Shown: positions 23,033 through 37,600 of the stretch, piece by piece
Layout: the number at the start of each line of letters is the position of its first letter
Numbering within the stretch: the first letter of the stretch is position 1
NCBI RefSeq assembly: GCF_932526225.1
Contig: NC_064040.1
Span: forward strand, 7,475,181-7,539,180
From: Nematostella vectensis
Lineage: Eukaryota > Cnidaria > Anthozoa > Actiniaria > Edwardsiidae
DNA length: 64,000 nucleotides
Direction: 5' to 3'
Program-made: the position numbers and the translations under genes
The notes under the pieces: generated by a model
Seen by the model: the letters and a program-made list of their open reading frames with translations, nothing else
Told to the model about the DNA's origin: nothing
Databases searched by the model: none

Positions 23033-26000
23033 ATGAAGCGTTATTCTTTCGCCGGTTCTGGAACGAGTAGTTTTCAGAGCTCTTCGACGGGTAGCTTTCA
23101 GAGCTCTTCGAAGAGTACTTTTCAGAGCTCCTCGTTTACTCGCACTCGTTCGCGTTCTCACTCGTCCAGCTCAAATTTATGGAGTAGCAGCCTTAGTTCT
23201 ACGTCTAACTACTTCGAGGATCCGGAATTTCCAGCAAAGGACGAGTCCGTGTTCCATTCCAAGAAACCACCGAAGCCATTTGAATGGAAGCGACCATGGG
23301 TGGGTATATTCTTTTTTTTTTAAGATCGATATAAGTAAATTACTAAAAGGTCGAATGTTGTTGGTATTTTGTAGTTTTGCTGTAACAACCTGCACTTACA
23401 GGTATAAATAAAAGCACGAGAATATTATTATGATAACAAGAAAAATAGTGTTTTACACATAGTATCTTCGTATGACTTTAACGAAATATAAATTTTCAGT
23501 TGTAAGCAAAATGTTACGCTGTCATATACGCTCTTGTTGTACGTTAATGTCATCAAAATTCAACGAAGTTTATAATCATCGCATACCTCATCGTCTTTTC
23601 TATGTACAATGACACAACAAACTTATTGAATTAGCCTGCGGATTAAAACTATAGAAGTTATGTATGTGGCAACACTAGATTCTCTTTAACTTTTGACACA
23701 ATGATTAATGAGATAACTGTATACAACGCTTGTAATTAGGTAAACACGTTGCTCATATATACACGCCTAGAAGCGCAGTGTTTTTTATTATGGCTTTGAA
23801 AGTAATCAAAGGATTATGAAAATTCAATCCTGTGGTGAAACTCACGACTCTCCGGATCCCTTGTTAATGCTTGATATATTAAACTAAATTTTGAAAAGAT
23901 GAAAGGTGGAGTAGAGCAACCTCTTTTAAAAAAAGCAAACGTCTGTTCACTCCTTCTACCCCCCCCCCCCTTCCCCAAGACATCTCTGTAGGAAATCTGA
24001 TCTAGTTTAGCTTAATGTATTCCCTGGCATCACCGAAGGAATAGAAGTTTTCCTTAACTCATTGTACCCCCCCCCCCCCCCCGACATTTCTGTAGAAACT
24101 CTAACACGTACTGTACAACCCCCTGACATTTCTGTAGAAAATCTAGCACTCACTGTATCCCCCCCTCTGATATTTCTGTAGAAAATCTTGCACTCACTGT
24201 ATCCCCCCTCTGATATTTCTGTAGAATATCTAACACGTACTTCACACCCCCCATCTCCCCGACATTTCTGTCGAAAATCTGACTCGTATTATCCCCCCCC
24301 CCTGATGTATCCGTAGGAAATCTGCAGCGAGCCTCGGTTCTACGTGGACGGCGCGAGTCGGCTGGACATCAAGCAGGGGGTCTTGGGAAACTGCTGGCTC
24401 CTTGCCGCCATGTCAGTGCTGGCTCAACACAAGCCGCTGGTGGATCGGATAATGCCCGAGGGCGTGTACGAGGCGGACAGGTTTTCGCCCAGGTACACGG
24501 GCAAGGTTGTGTTCAAGCTGTGGCAGTACGGGGAGTGGGTGACGGTTATTATTGATGATCGATTGCCGACATACAAAGGCAAACTGGTGTTTGTCCACTC
24601 ACCAGAGAAGAACGAGTTCTGGTGCGCGCTGCTGGAGAAAGCGTACGCAAAGTAAGTTTATTTCTTAAAGAGAAACTTGTGTTTGTCCACTAACCAGAGA
24701 AGAACGAGTTCTGGTGCGCGCTGCTGGAGAAAGCGTACGCAAAGTAAGTTTATTTCTTAAAGAGAACCTGGTGTTTATCCACTAACCAGAGATGAACGAG
24801 TTCTGGTGCGCGCTGCTGGAGAAAGCGTTTGCTGCAATGTTATATCTTTCTGTGAATGTGCGTTTTTACAAGTATTGGAGTTGTCGTGTTACCTATCTTT
24901 GCTTTTTTGGTGAGAAAAAAATAAGAGTTTACAGTATAACCATGTTAATTAGAACTCAGTAAACGTGAATTTCCAACTACACCCTTCGATTTGCTCCTAG
25001 TTTTCAGGCTTTTTTACTCGGAAGATTCGAACTTAAAATCTGGATAAATCGAACTAAAAGTCCAAAGCCATTGGACTATTGTTAACCCTGTTGTTATAAG
25101 AGGTACCAAATACAAGGATCTTTGATGGCACTGCTTTATTGAGAAGAAGGGTACTGATTAAAGTGATGAAGTGAAGTGAAGTGAAGTGAAGTGAAGTGAA
25201 GTGAAGTGAAGTGAAGTGAAGTGAAGTGAAGTGAAGTGAAGAGTGAAGTGATGAGTGAAGTGAAGTCAAGATTTTAGTTTGAGCGTGAAAGCCCTTTTTA
25301 TAAGGCTCGGTTCGGGGTGGCTCTCAAGGTTCTCAAGGAATTATGTCCTGTTTACGAAGGATGTGTTTAAATTAGAATCTTTTGAAAAGCTGGGAAGAAA
25401 CGTTTTGGAGTACCGTGGGATTCCTCTGAGCTGAGCCTTTCACAAATATTGATTAATATGATGAGCTGACGTAGGGGAGTTTCCTAACAAAAACATCTTT
25501 GCAGATGTGACTACAATTCTAACTCTATATTTCCGCTAGGGACTACAAATAACTAAAACTAGCTTCATAACACTATTATTAACGTCATCAATAGTCCTCT
25601 TTAATATTGACTTTATTGAGTCGACAACGAAACCATATCAAAAAAATTCAACGACAATGCAAAAACACATAAAATAGAAAAAAGTTATTAGCTGTTGACA
25701 TCCATCATACTAGACAGAGATTTAATATTTATATATAATTTGTCTGTAGGATCCACGGGTCTTATGAAGCCTTGAAAGGCGGATTGACGGGCGAGGCTTT
25801 GGAAGACTTCACGGGGGGTCTGTCAGAGGTGTTTGTCCTTGAGGATGCGCCCGCGAACCTATTCCAAATAATGCAGCGGGCTGAGAAACGATCGGCTTTG
25901 ATGGGATGCTCTATAAACGTAAATACAAAGATTATTATCGTTATTATGCGTCATTATGAGCATAACCACCACCACCATTACCATCATCATCATAATTTCT

Positions 26001-29000
26001 ACCACCACCTTCATCATCGCCATCATCACAATCACTACCAACACCACCATGATAATCATTGTTCCCACCACCACTATCATAATCACCATCAACATCATTC
26101 CGACCTCCACCACCAGATAACGATCATCATCATCTTTCCCACCACCACCACCGTCATCATCATCAACATCATTACCACAACCATTACCATCATCATTACC
26201 ACCACCATCATCACCGTCACCTTCTCACCATCATCACCACTACCATCATCATAATTGTTCCCACCACCACCACCGTCATCATCATCAACATCATTACCAC
26301 CATTACCATCATCATTACCATCACCATCATCATCATCATTACCACCATTACCATCATCATTACCATCACCATCATCACCATCACCTTCTCACCATCATCA
26401 TTCCCACCACCATCATCACTACCATCATCATCATCGTTCCCACCACCACCACCGTCATCATCATTACCTTCTCAACATTATTATTCCAACCACCACCACC
26501 GTCATCATCATCATTCCCACCACCACCATCATCACAACTACCATCATAATCATCGTTCCAACCACCATCATAATCATCGTTCCAACCACCATCACCATGA
26601 TCAACAACACCATCATCATCATCATCATCAACAACACCATCATCATCATCATCATTAATAACACCAACAACAACACCATCATTATTATCATCATAACCAC
26701 TTTTGTTCGATATTCCAGGCATTTGCTGGCGAGATCGAGACTGACGCCGGGATGGGTTTGTACAAAGGCCATGCGTACAGTATCACTGCCGTCAGAAAGG
26801 TACGATCAGCACCGCGCAACCTTGGCGCAACATCCTTGATACAAACTACTTGACGCAACAACCTTGGCGCAACATACTTGATACAAAATACTTGACGTAA
26901 CAACCTTGGCGCAACATACTTGATACAAAATACTTGACGCAACAACCTTGGCGCAACATCCTTGATACAAACTACTTGACGCAACAACCTTTGCGCAACA
27001 TACTTGATACAAACTACTTGACGCAACAACCTTGACGCAAAATACTTGATACAAACTACTTGACGCAACAACCTTGACGCAACATACTTGATACAAAATA
27101 CTTGACGCAACAACCTTGGCGCAACATACTTGATACAAAATACTTGACGCAACAACCTTGGCGCAACATCCTTGATACAAACTACTTGACGCAACAACCT
27201 TTGCGCAACATACTTGATACAAACTACTTGACGCAACAACCTTGGCGCAACATACTTGATACAAACTACTTGACGCAACAACCTTGGCGCAACATACTTG
27301 ATACAAACTACTTGACGCAACAACCTTGACGCAAAATACTTGATACAAACTACTTGACGCAACAACCTTTGCGCAACATACTTGATACAAACTACTTGAC
27401 GCAACAACCTTGGCGCAACATACTTGATACAAACTACTTGACGCAACAACCTTGACGCAAAATACTTGATACAAACTACTTGACGCAACAACCTTGGCGC
27501 AACATACTTGATACAAAATACTTGACGCAACAACCTTGGCGCAACATACTTGATACAAAATACTTGACGCAACAACCTTGGCGCAACATCCTTGATACAA
27601 ACTACTTGACGCAACAACCTTTGCGCAACATACTTGATACAAACTACTTGACGCAACAACCTTGGCGCAACATACTTGATACAAACTACTTGACGCAACA
27701 ACCTTGGCGCAACATACTTGATACAAACTACTTGACGCAACAACCTTGACGCAAAATACTTGATACAAACTACTTGACGCAACAACCTTGGCGCAACATA
27801 CTTAATACAAACTACTTGACGTAACAACCTTGGTACAACATACTTGATACAAACTACTTGACGTAACAACCTTGGCGCAACATACTTGACACAACCTACT
27901 TTACGCAACAACCGTGGCGCAACATACTTGATACAAACTACTTGACGTAACAACCTTGGCGCAACATACTTGATACAAACTATCTGACGCAACAACCTTG
28001 GCGCAACATACTTGATACAAACTACTTGACGCAACAACCTTGGCGCAACATACTTGATACAAACTACTTGACGCAACAACCTTGGCGCAACACCCTTGAT
28101 ACAAACTACTTGACGCAACAACCTTTGCGCAACATACTTGATACAAACTACTTGACGTAACAACCTTGGTACAACATACTTGATACAAACTACTTGACGT
28201 AACAACTTTGGCGCAACATACTTGATACAAACTACTTGACGTAACAACCTTGGCGCAACATACTTGATACAAACTACTTGACGTAACAACCTTGGTACAA
28301 CATACTTGATACAAACTACTTGACGTAACAACTTTGGCGCAACATACTTGATACAAACTACTTGACGTAACAACCTTGGAGCAACATACTTGATACAAAC
28401 TACTTGACGTAACAACCTTGGCGCAACATACTTGATACAAACTACTTGACGTAACAACCTTGGCGCAACATACTTGATACAAACTATCTGACGCAACAAC
28501 CTTGGCGCAACATACTTGATACAAACTACTTGACGCAACAACCTTGGCGCAACATACTTGATACAAACTACTTGACGCAACAACCTTGGCGCAACATACT
28601 TGATACAAACTACTTGACCCAACAACCTTGGCGCAACATACTTGATACAAACTACTTGACGTAACAACCCTGGCGCAACATACTTGATACAAACTACTTG
28701 ACGTAACAACCTTGGAGCAACATACTTGATACAAACTACTTGACGTAACAACCTTGGCGCAACATACTTGATACAAACTACTTGACGAAACAACCTTGAC
28801 GCAACATACTTGATACAAACTACTTAACGTAACAACCTTGACGCAACATACTTGATACAAACTACTTGACCCAACAACCTTGGCGCAACATACTTGATAC
28901 AAACTACTTGACCCAACAACCTTGGCGCAACATACTTGATACAAACTACTTGACCCAACAACCTTGGCGCAACATACTTGATACAAACTATCTGACGTAA

Positions 29001-31662
29001 CAACCTTGGCGCAACATACTTGATACAAACTACTTGACGTAACAACCCTGGCGCAACATACTTGATACAAACTACTTGACGTAACAACCTTGGAGCAACA
29101 TACTTGATACAAACTACTTGACGTAACAACCCTGGCGCAACATACTTGATACAAACTACTTGACGTAACAACCCTGGCGCAACATACTTGATACAAACTA
29201 CTTGACGCAACAACCTTGGCGCAACATACTTGATACAAACTACTTGACGTAACAACCCTGGCGCAACATACTTGATACAAACTACTTGACGCAACAACCC
29301 TGGCGCAACATACTTGATACAAACTACTTGACGTAACAACCTTGGAGCAACATACTTGATACAAACTACTTGACGCAACAACCTTGGTACAACATACTTG
29401 ATACAAACTACTTGACGTAACAACCTTGGCGCAACATACTTGATACAAACTACTTGACGTAACAACCTTGGTGCAACATACTTAATACAAACTACTTGAC
29501 GTAACAACCTTGGCGCAACATTCTTGATACAAACTACTTGACGTAACAACCTTGGCGCAACATTCTTGATACAAACTACTTGACGTAACAACCTTGGCGC
29601 AACATTCTTGATACAAACTACTTGACGTAACAACCTTGGCGCAACATACTTGATACAAACTATCTGACGCAACAACCTTGGCGCAACATTCTTGATACAA
29701 ACTACTTGACGTAACAACCTTGGCGCAACATACTTGATACAAACTACTTGACGTAACAACCTTGGCGCAACATACTTGATACAAACTACTTGACGTAACA
29801 ACCTTGGTACAACATACTTGATACAAACTACTTGACGTAACAACCTTGGAGCAACATACTTGATACAAACTATCTGACGCAACAACCTTGGCGCAACATA
29901 CTTGATACAAACTACTTGACGTAACAACCTTGGAGCAACATACTTGATACAAACTATCTGACGCAACAACCTTTGCGCAACATACTTGATACAAACTACT
30001 TGACGTAACAACCTTGGCGCAACATACTTGATACAAACTACTTGACGTAACAACCTTGGTACAACATACTTGATACAAACTACTTGACGTAACAACCTTG
30101 GAGCAACATACTTGATACAAACTACTTGACGTAACAACCTTGGCGCAACATACTTGATACAAACTACTTGACGTAACAACCTTGGCGCAACATACTTGAT
30201 ACAAACTACTTGACGTAACAACCTTGGCGCAACATTCTTGATACAAACTACTTGACGCAACAACCTTGGCGCAACATACTTGATACAAACTACTTGATGC
30301 AACAACCTTGGCGCAACATACTTGATACAAACTACTTGACGTAACAACCCTGGCGCAACATACTTGATACAAACTACTTGACGCAACAACCTTGGCGCAA
30401 CATACTTGTTACAAACTACTTGACGCAACAACCTTGGCTCAACAAACTTGTTACAAACTACTTGACGCAACAACCTTGGCGCAACATACTTGATACAAAC
30501 TACTTGACGCAACAACCTTGGCTCAACAAACTTGTTACAAACTACTTGACGTAACAACCGTGGCGCAACATACTTAATACAAACTACTTGACGCAACAAC
30601 CTTGGCGCATGACTTATCTAAATATCTAATAATTATTATCCCATAAGGTGTTCCTGTCGACCCGTGGAGGGGTGGAGCTGATACGCATTAGGAATCCTTG
30701 GGGAGACGAGAAGGAGTGGACGGGAGCCTGGGGAGACAGGTAATATGACTGCTACTAAAACAAAATAGCGCACGCTACCACGGGCTAATGTTTTTGGCAT
30801 TCCTAAATCAACAATTCAATTGAGAAAAAAGTGTGTGTTAGAACGGCACTTCAGGCCTTTAGTAGTAATTGACGTAGCTCGCGCCCCTGGGATATCCATG
30901 GATTAATCATAATTTGAAAGAACGAGTGCGAGTTGATTGTCGGCAGGGAAATTAAGGTTTATGCGTAGGCTATAAGATTGGAAGGAGGTCAGAACTTCGT
31001 AGAACAGGAAACACTAATGGATTGTTGACATTTTATTCTGCTAACTCAATAACAAACTAAATTATAATTTTTTTCAGAGAAAATGAAATTAAATTAGCCA
31101 TTCAGTGATTTTGTTATCGCACATTCTTTCATATCAGTCTTTCATTGCCATCGTATGTTAAGTCTCTCATATCAGTCTTTGATTGCCATCGTATGTTAAG
31201 TCTCTCATATCAGTCTTTGATTGCCATCGTATGTTAAGTCTCTCATATCAGGCTTTCATTGCCATCGTATGTTAAGTCTCTCATATCAGTCTTTCATTGC
31301 CATCGTATGTTAAGTCTCTCATATCAGTCTTTGATTGCCATCGTATGTTAAGTCTCTCATATCAGTCTTTCATTGCCATGGTATGTTAAGTCTCTCTTAT
31401 CAGTCTTTCATTGCCATCGTATGTTAAGTCTTTCATATCAGTCTTTCATTCTCTCATTCTCAGTCTTTCAGTCTCTCTCTGTCCCTGTTGCTATGTCACC
31501 ACTTTATTCGAACAATACATTCATAGCTTTAATTGTGAATCGTTTGATTCGTTATATAGTAATGTGGTTATGAACTAATTCCAGATCACCTGAGTGGCAA
31601 GAGTTGTCACAAGATGAAAAACGCTCGCTTGACCTGGAATTTGATGTTGATGGTGAATTCTG
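23033..31662 (+). CDS. Calpain(+) exons 1-6: Ser-rich N-terminus and protease core
   Basis: Exon 1 opens [10 protein letters not shown] and has a Ser-rich leader with an internal repeat (FQSSS three times), then [15 protein letters not shown] and PFEWKRPW. Exon 2 starts [20 protein letters not shown]; this acceptor (24315-24316) was chosen over the AG ten bases later because it restores the conserved EIC. Exon 3 reads [12 protein letters not shown] to SALMGCSIN. Exon 4 carries [11 protein letters not shown]. Exon 5 carries [16 protein letters not shown]. Exon 6 is [17 protein letters not shown] then DVDGEFW. Confidence 0.9.
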
Positions 31663-34600
31663 GTAAGATTGCATGCCTGGTGGACACTTAATGTTTCGAG
31701 GGAGAAAAGGGCTGTACAAAACCTTTTTTCAATCCCATCATCCCACTTAAACTTATAATAAAACAAAATGGTTCTATTGAAGTTTTCGAATTTCGAGCGG
31801 CGCAAAAAACCGTCCGATAGTGCCTGGAGTTTTGAACTTTTCTGCAAGGGTTCCGAACTTATTATTTTCAATATGAAATAAAGCCAACCAAAACTGAGTG
31901 TCATTTCTTCTTTTGTTCCTGAGAACACCTTAAAAAAATTGTTGTCTTCAGGAAGCGCGTGCTACACAGTCTCCGCTGCCATAATTTAGGCAGCCAAAAG
32001 TACCATCAACTCTACCTGCATTTTTTACTAATAATTCCAAGTCATACATAATATAACCACGATCCTAGCCTCTTTTCATTGCAGCGCGCCAAAAATGTCT
32101 TTTTCGTCGTAGTTTATAGTTTTATTTTACCTCGGTCACCATGGTATTACAATCTCCTTCGGCGACGAAACAGAACTAATCATTCACTCGTGCCATAGCA
32201 TAACTTACAAGAATTCATACACGCGTGCATGGCAATTTCATCACTGCTTTTGAACAGAGGGTCCCCAAGAGACCAAGTGACCCGAATAGACCGAAATTTT
32301 TTTCACCCTACGTCATAGCGAGCTGTGCGTGGCGTAACCGTTTAAGACAGGCCTGGGATCCTGGTTATTGCCTCCCCATTAATGCTCGGGTACCTCAGGT
32401 TCCTTTGTGTTGTACAGTTCGCTAGATAGCGGTGTTGGGGCCGAAATCTCCAGCATAGCCGTAAAAGCTTTAGCTGCCATACGGTGATTCAGCGCCACGT
32501 CTGGATGTATGGTCTGTTTTTTACTGATTTTCTTTCCAAGTTCAAAACTGGCCCAGTTCGATCCATGGCGAATGCCTTATCCCTTTTTCGTTTATTTTCC
32601 TAGGTGAAACCGAACTTTTATCGATCTGAAAGTTCGATCCTCTGTAACAGAACTATTGCTTACCTTTTTTCAGCTTATCATTTATACATTGATAGAATTA
32701 CGTAACACCATTTGTACCTCCAATTTTTTATATCACAGTTCACGACCGTATTTCCTAGCCTGTAAGTTGTTCATGATCTTTTGGCGTTTGTAAGCCCCCT
32801 GCAAACTCCCACAGCATAGTTGATAAACACCTGGCGAGACGCTGGCCCGACAATGCTGGTGTCGTTACACCATGTCCAGGGGCTTAGCACGGGGTGGGTC
32901 ACTGGGGGCACGTGCCCGCCTCCAATATTTTGAAAAATAATTAGGAAATTACCAATAGTGGCGTGGCTTTGCCTCCAATATTTTTTAGTGTTTAGGGAAA
33001 GTGCCCCACCGCCTTGCCCTATATTTCGAGGCCTGCTACTGCTATAATGTTGGGAGATGCCTGTGAAATTGTTCGCCAATATTTCCTTTGTCTTATCTAC
33101 CGAGAGAAGCGCTCCAAGCAATGCTTGCCGATAATAGCCCTAACTGAACGGGGCTTAATAAAGATTGATGTAGATTGTCATTCTCTTTTCTAGGATGTCG
33201 TTTGAAGATTTTAAAAGCCACTTTGATAAATTAGAAGTGTGTATGCTGGATGTGGAGAACGCAATCGACAAAACGCAAATCTCATTCAACTCGAGACTCG
33301 AGAATGGCTCTTGGCGAAAACACGTGAGCGCAGGAGGCTGCCGGAATTTTCTGGAAACATTCCACACCAACCCACAGTTCAGGTATAGTTCAGGGCTGAC
33401 ATTAGCAAAGGGGCTAATATAACAAAAAGGATAATATGTAGGTTAGCGGGTTCCCTGTGGTGCTACACATAATGGGTCTGATGGATCTATCGGTTCTTTT
33501 CCAATTTACGACTATGTTTTGACCACGAGGAACAGAAAAGATGGGGGAGGAACAGTCCCGGATCTCCCAGCTAGTGAATATCACACATATTCACTCCATT
33601 CTTAGGCCTGTACACAGGATTGCCTGAGGGTGAGGAGAGGGGGGGACGTGCGTAGGAAGAGTGCGTATGGGTATCATATGGACAAAGCGTAGTATTTGAA
33701 GATCCTTGATAAGAAATGGCCGCCAAGGGAGAGGGGGAGGGGAGCGCACCCCCTGCGCACCCCCCTGTTTACCCCCCGCGCACCCCCTGTGTACCACCTG
33801 CGCACCCCCTGTGTACCCCCTGCGAACCCCCCGCATACCCCCTGTGCACCCCCCTGTGCACCCCCTGTGCACACACCTGTGCACCCCCCTGTGTACCCCC
33901 TGTGCACCCCCTGTGTACCCCCTGTGCACCCCCTGCGAACCCCCTGCGAACCCCCCGCGCACCCCCTGTGTACTCCCTGTGCACCCCCCTGTGTACCCCC
34001 TGCGAACCCCCCGCGCACCCCCTGTGTACCCCCCGCGCACCCCCCTGTGCACCACCTGTGTACCCCCCTGTGCACCCCCCTGTGTACCCCCTGTGCAGCC
34101 CCCGCGCACCCCCTGTGCACTCCCAAGGCACCCCCCTGTGCACCCCCTGTGTACCCCTGTGTACCCCCTGCGAACCCCCCGCGCGCCCCCTGTATACCCC
34201 CTGTGCACCCCCTGCGAACCCCCCCGCACCCCCTGTGTACCCCCCTGTGCACCCCCTGTGTACCCCCTGCGAACCCCCCGCGCACCCCCCGCGCATCTCC
34301 TGTGCACCCCCTGTGCACCCCCTGTGCACACACCTGTGCACCCCCCTGTGTACCCCCTGTGCACCCCCTGTGTACCCCCTGTGCACCCCCTGTGCACTCC
34401 CTGTGCACCCCCCTGTGTACCCCCCGCGCACCCCCTGTGCACTACCAAGGCACCCCCCTGTGCACCCCCCTGTGTACCCCCTGTGCACCCCCCTGTGTAC
34501 CCCCTGCCACCCCCTGTGTATCCCCCTGCGCACCCCCTGTGTACCCCCTGTGCACCCCCAGTGCACCCCCCTGTGCACCCCCCTGTGCACCCCCAGTGCA

Positions 34601-37600
34601 CCCCCCTGTGTACGCGCCTGATTCTTATCTCTTGCGTTCCTTCATATTCGCAGGATAACACTTCATGACGGCAATGAAGACGAGGACAACTTGTCTACTG
34701 TCGTGATCGCGCTTATGCAAAAAGACAGACGCCGCTCAACTTTGGCGAACCCTATCGGCAGCAACCACACCATCGGCTTCGCCCTGTACAAGGTTAGTAA
34801 CAGAGTGACAAGTAGAGTGATCTGTGAAGGCACTGGCTTCGCCCTATACAAGGTTAGTAACAGAGTAATGAGTAGAATGATCTGTGAAGGCACTGGCTTC
34901 GCCCTTTACAAGGTTAGTAACAGAGTGATGAGTAGAGAGATCTGTGAAGGCATTGGCTTCGCCCTGTACAAGGTTAGTAACAGAGTCATAAGTAAAGTGC
35001 TCTGTGAAGGCACTGGCTTCGCCCTTTACAAGGTTAGTAACAGAGTGATAAGTAGAGTGATCTGTGAAGGCACTGGCTTCGCCCTTTACAAGGTTAGTAA
35101 CAGAGTGATAAGTAGAGTGATTTGTGGAGGCATCGGCTTCGCCCTATACAAGGTGAGTGACAGTGATAAGTGGAGCGATATGAAGTAATGTTAACTTTTT
35201 AAGGCAGGTAATCAGCCATCCAGCACTATACGAACGGTGTAATATGGGATAACCATTCCCTGAACTTCCGCGTCGTCTTGTGTCAAGTTGACCGGCATGC
35301 TTTAGACAACATGACCTCCTGACCTCATGACCATTTCCTCCACAGCCTCGCTTGTTGATGTTTGCCCAACTGCTGATTATTCATTCCTATTATACCTTTA
35401 ACTCGTTTGTCGCTTGGAGTTCACTCTGCACTCTATCTCCTATAAGCGATTTACTCTCCGGGTTAGGGTGCGGTGATGATTGCTGCATCTTTCAGGGCCT
35501 AAAATGAATAGATTTTGCATATCTCTTAGACCAGCTCTCCGAGTGCGTATCTAAGCGCGGAGCAAGTCGCGTGCATTGCTGCCAAAATGCAATCATTTCT
35601 ATTAAAGAATTGCAAGTTTGCCATTTTGCTTATAATATTTATGCGTGCCGTACCTCCGCCGGCTCGACCCTTGCCTAACCGATATCGAGTCTTTGCTACG
35701 CATACTGAAGATAGTCTTTTTCTAGATTGACGTCATCACCAAAAGGAAGTACGGCGTCTCACGGCTTGATAAAGAGTACTTCCAGTTTAACAAGTCTACA
35801 GAGCGCTCCACGTTCATCAACAGTCGTGAGGTCGTGGGCCGATTCGAGCTTGCACCAGGCGAATACGTTATCGTGCCCTCTACTTTCATACAGAACGCAG
35901 AAGCAGACTTTCTCCTAAGGATATTTTCAGAAAAGGCCGTGTCTTCGAGGTGAGGTTATCAAGGTGTTCCGTGACACAATAACGTATGCTGCGCGTGTTG
36001 TGTGGCAATCTTATAGAGAGTTTGTTAATAGTTTTACGAAGTAATGTGTTGTGTTGAAGTATAACAAAGTATGTGTTGCGTGCCAGTGTTTCAAAACATG
36101 ATTGAGAGTGTTACGTAGTGTTGTTTGACAGTGTTACATAGTGTGTGTTGTGCGACAGTGTTACAAAGTATTTGTTGTGTGACAGTCTTTCGTTCTATTA
36201 CGCGACATTGTAAAATACATTTCTTGCGTGACAGTGTTTACATGTGTGTGTTGTGTGACAGTGTATGAATTGAATGACAGTGTTAAAATGCGTTGCATCA
36301 CGCATATCTTGACTCACGGTATCTTGACTTTGCTGAATTTTTCCCGATTAGTGCACTGACGGAGTCCACGTTTTTCGGTTCCTTGGGAATCGACCAGGTA
36401 AGCTCGACCGTTGACAGATACTATTTTAAAAAAGGTTGCACTCAAAAATCGAGAAGAATCCATGTAGCGTTAACCCGAAGTGTTCATGGGTAATAAAAAA
36501 AATATTAACCGTAAATAAAAACAAATCTAGCGTTAAAAAGCTGTTGGACATTTTATGTTCCTTTAAACAGTGGGAACATTCTTATGGCTTTCAGAGACCA
36601 TGACTCAACACCATTTATATGTACATATGAAGCACTGAGGGTTAGCACATGGATTCTCGAGTGGGGGTATCTATAGACAAACGATGAAATCACGCATGGG
36701 TAAAACTCGCCAAACTTTGCTTTAGGTCGATTTAAAGGACATGAATGACGCAGAGAAATTCCGGGTTTTCTTCGACAAATTCGCAGGAGAGGTAAATTGC
36801 TTTTTATCAATCTTCATCCCTCCCTTGTCTCCATTTTCCCTTGCGTCCAGCCCTGAAACAAGTCTCTCGTATACAAAGCTTGTGTCTAACCCCTTCCCCT
36901 TTTTTATTTCATTATTCTCTTATTTTCTTATTTTTTCCGACATAACGGAAAAACCCTGAACATGCGCACTTCGAAGAGATAGAGACAAAAGATACAATTT
37001 CTTACAATGGCCATCAGTTCCTTGTATTCCGGACTGATTTTCCCTTTTCTAAACACACTAATAATGTTAGGCCGAAATTCACATACCCAGATTTTGGCTT
37101 TTCAATATTTTTTTTCTTGATCATCTTTGCGCTATGTATGAGTTCAAGGACGAAAAGCTCAAATTTCAATGACACCTAGCAAAAAGTCACATCAATTTAA
37201 AAAAGTTGAATTTGATATTTTATTTGATATTTCTCACTAAGTACTTATGGGAATTTAATGTGAAATTAGCTTGTTGGAAAAGTCATGTCTTTCTGTCATG
37301 TCGTTTTTCCTACTCCCGGCTGATTAAAATGTTCATATCACTAGGCAGAAGAGATAGACGCCGTTGCTCTTCAGAGGATCCTGTCTATAGCTTTTTCACG
37401 AGGTAAAGAGAGATGATAATGTATCTAGGATTGTATTTAAGCATGCGCTGTGTATGTATATCCAACAGGGATGATTTGTACTTATCTTTCTATATTTTCG
37501 GCATTTCCCGTATTGACGCAGAGTTTCGTCTTAACGTTGCCAGGTTAGTGTGGCCGTGTCTTTTTTAAACACCTTATGATGATTATGATTTTTGTTATCC

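Noticed and set aside
25772-26839. His-rich and Thr/Ile-rich proteins
   Set aside because: The beginning is real calpain exon 3, but the rest reads through the donor into a CAT/CAC tract.
26691-30599. Very long minus-strand open frames (up to 700 residues) of [14 protein letters not shown]-type repeats
   Set aside because: They arise from a 42-bp intronic array (14 codons per unit); three frames are open at once, and the exons on either side join across it in phase on the plus strand.
33591-34668. Overlapping Pro/Cys-rich and Gly-rich frames of 240-356 residues on both strands
   Set aside because: All come from the C-rich minisatellite in calpain intron 7; they lie in several frames and have no nonrepeat domain.
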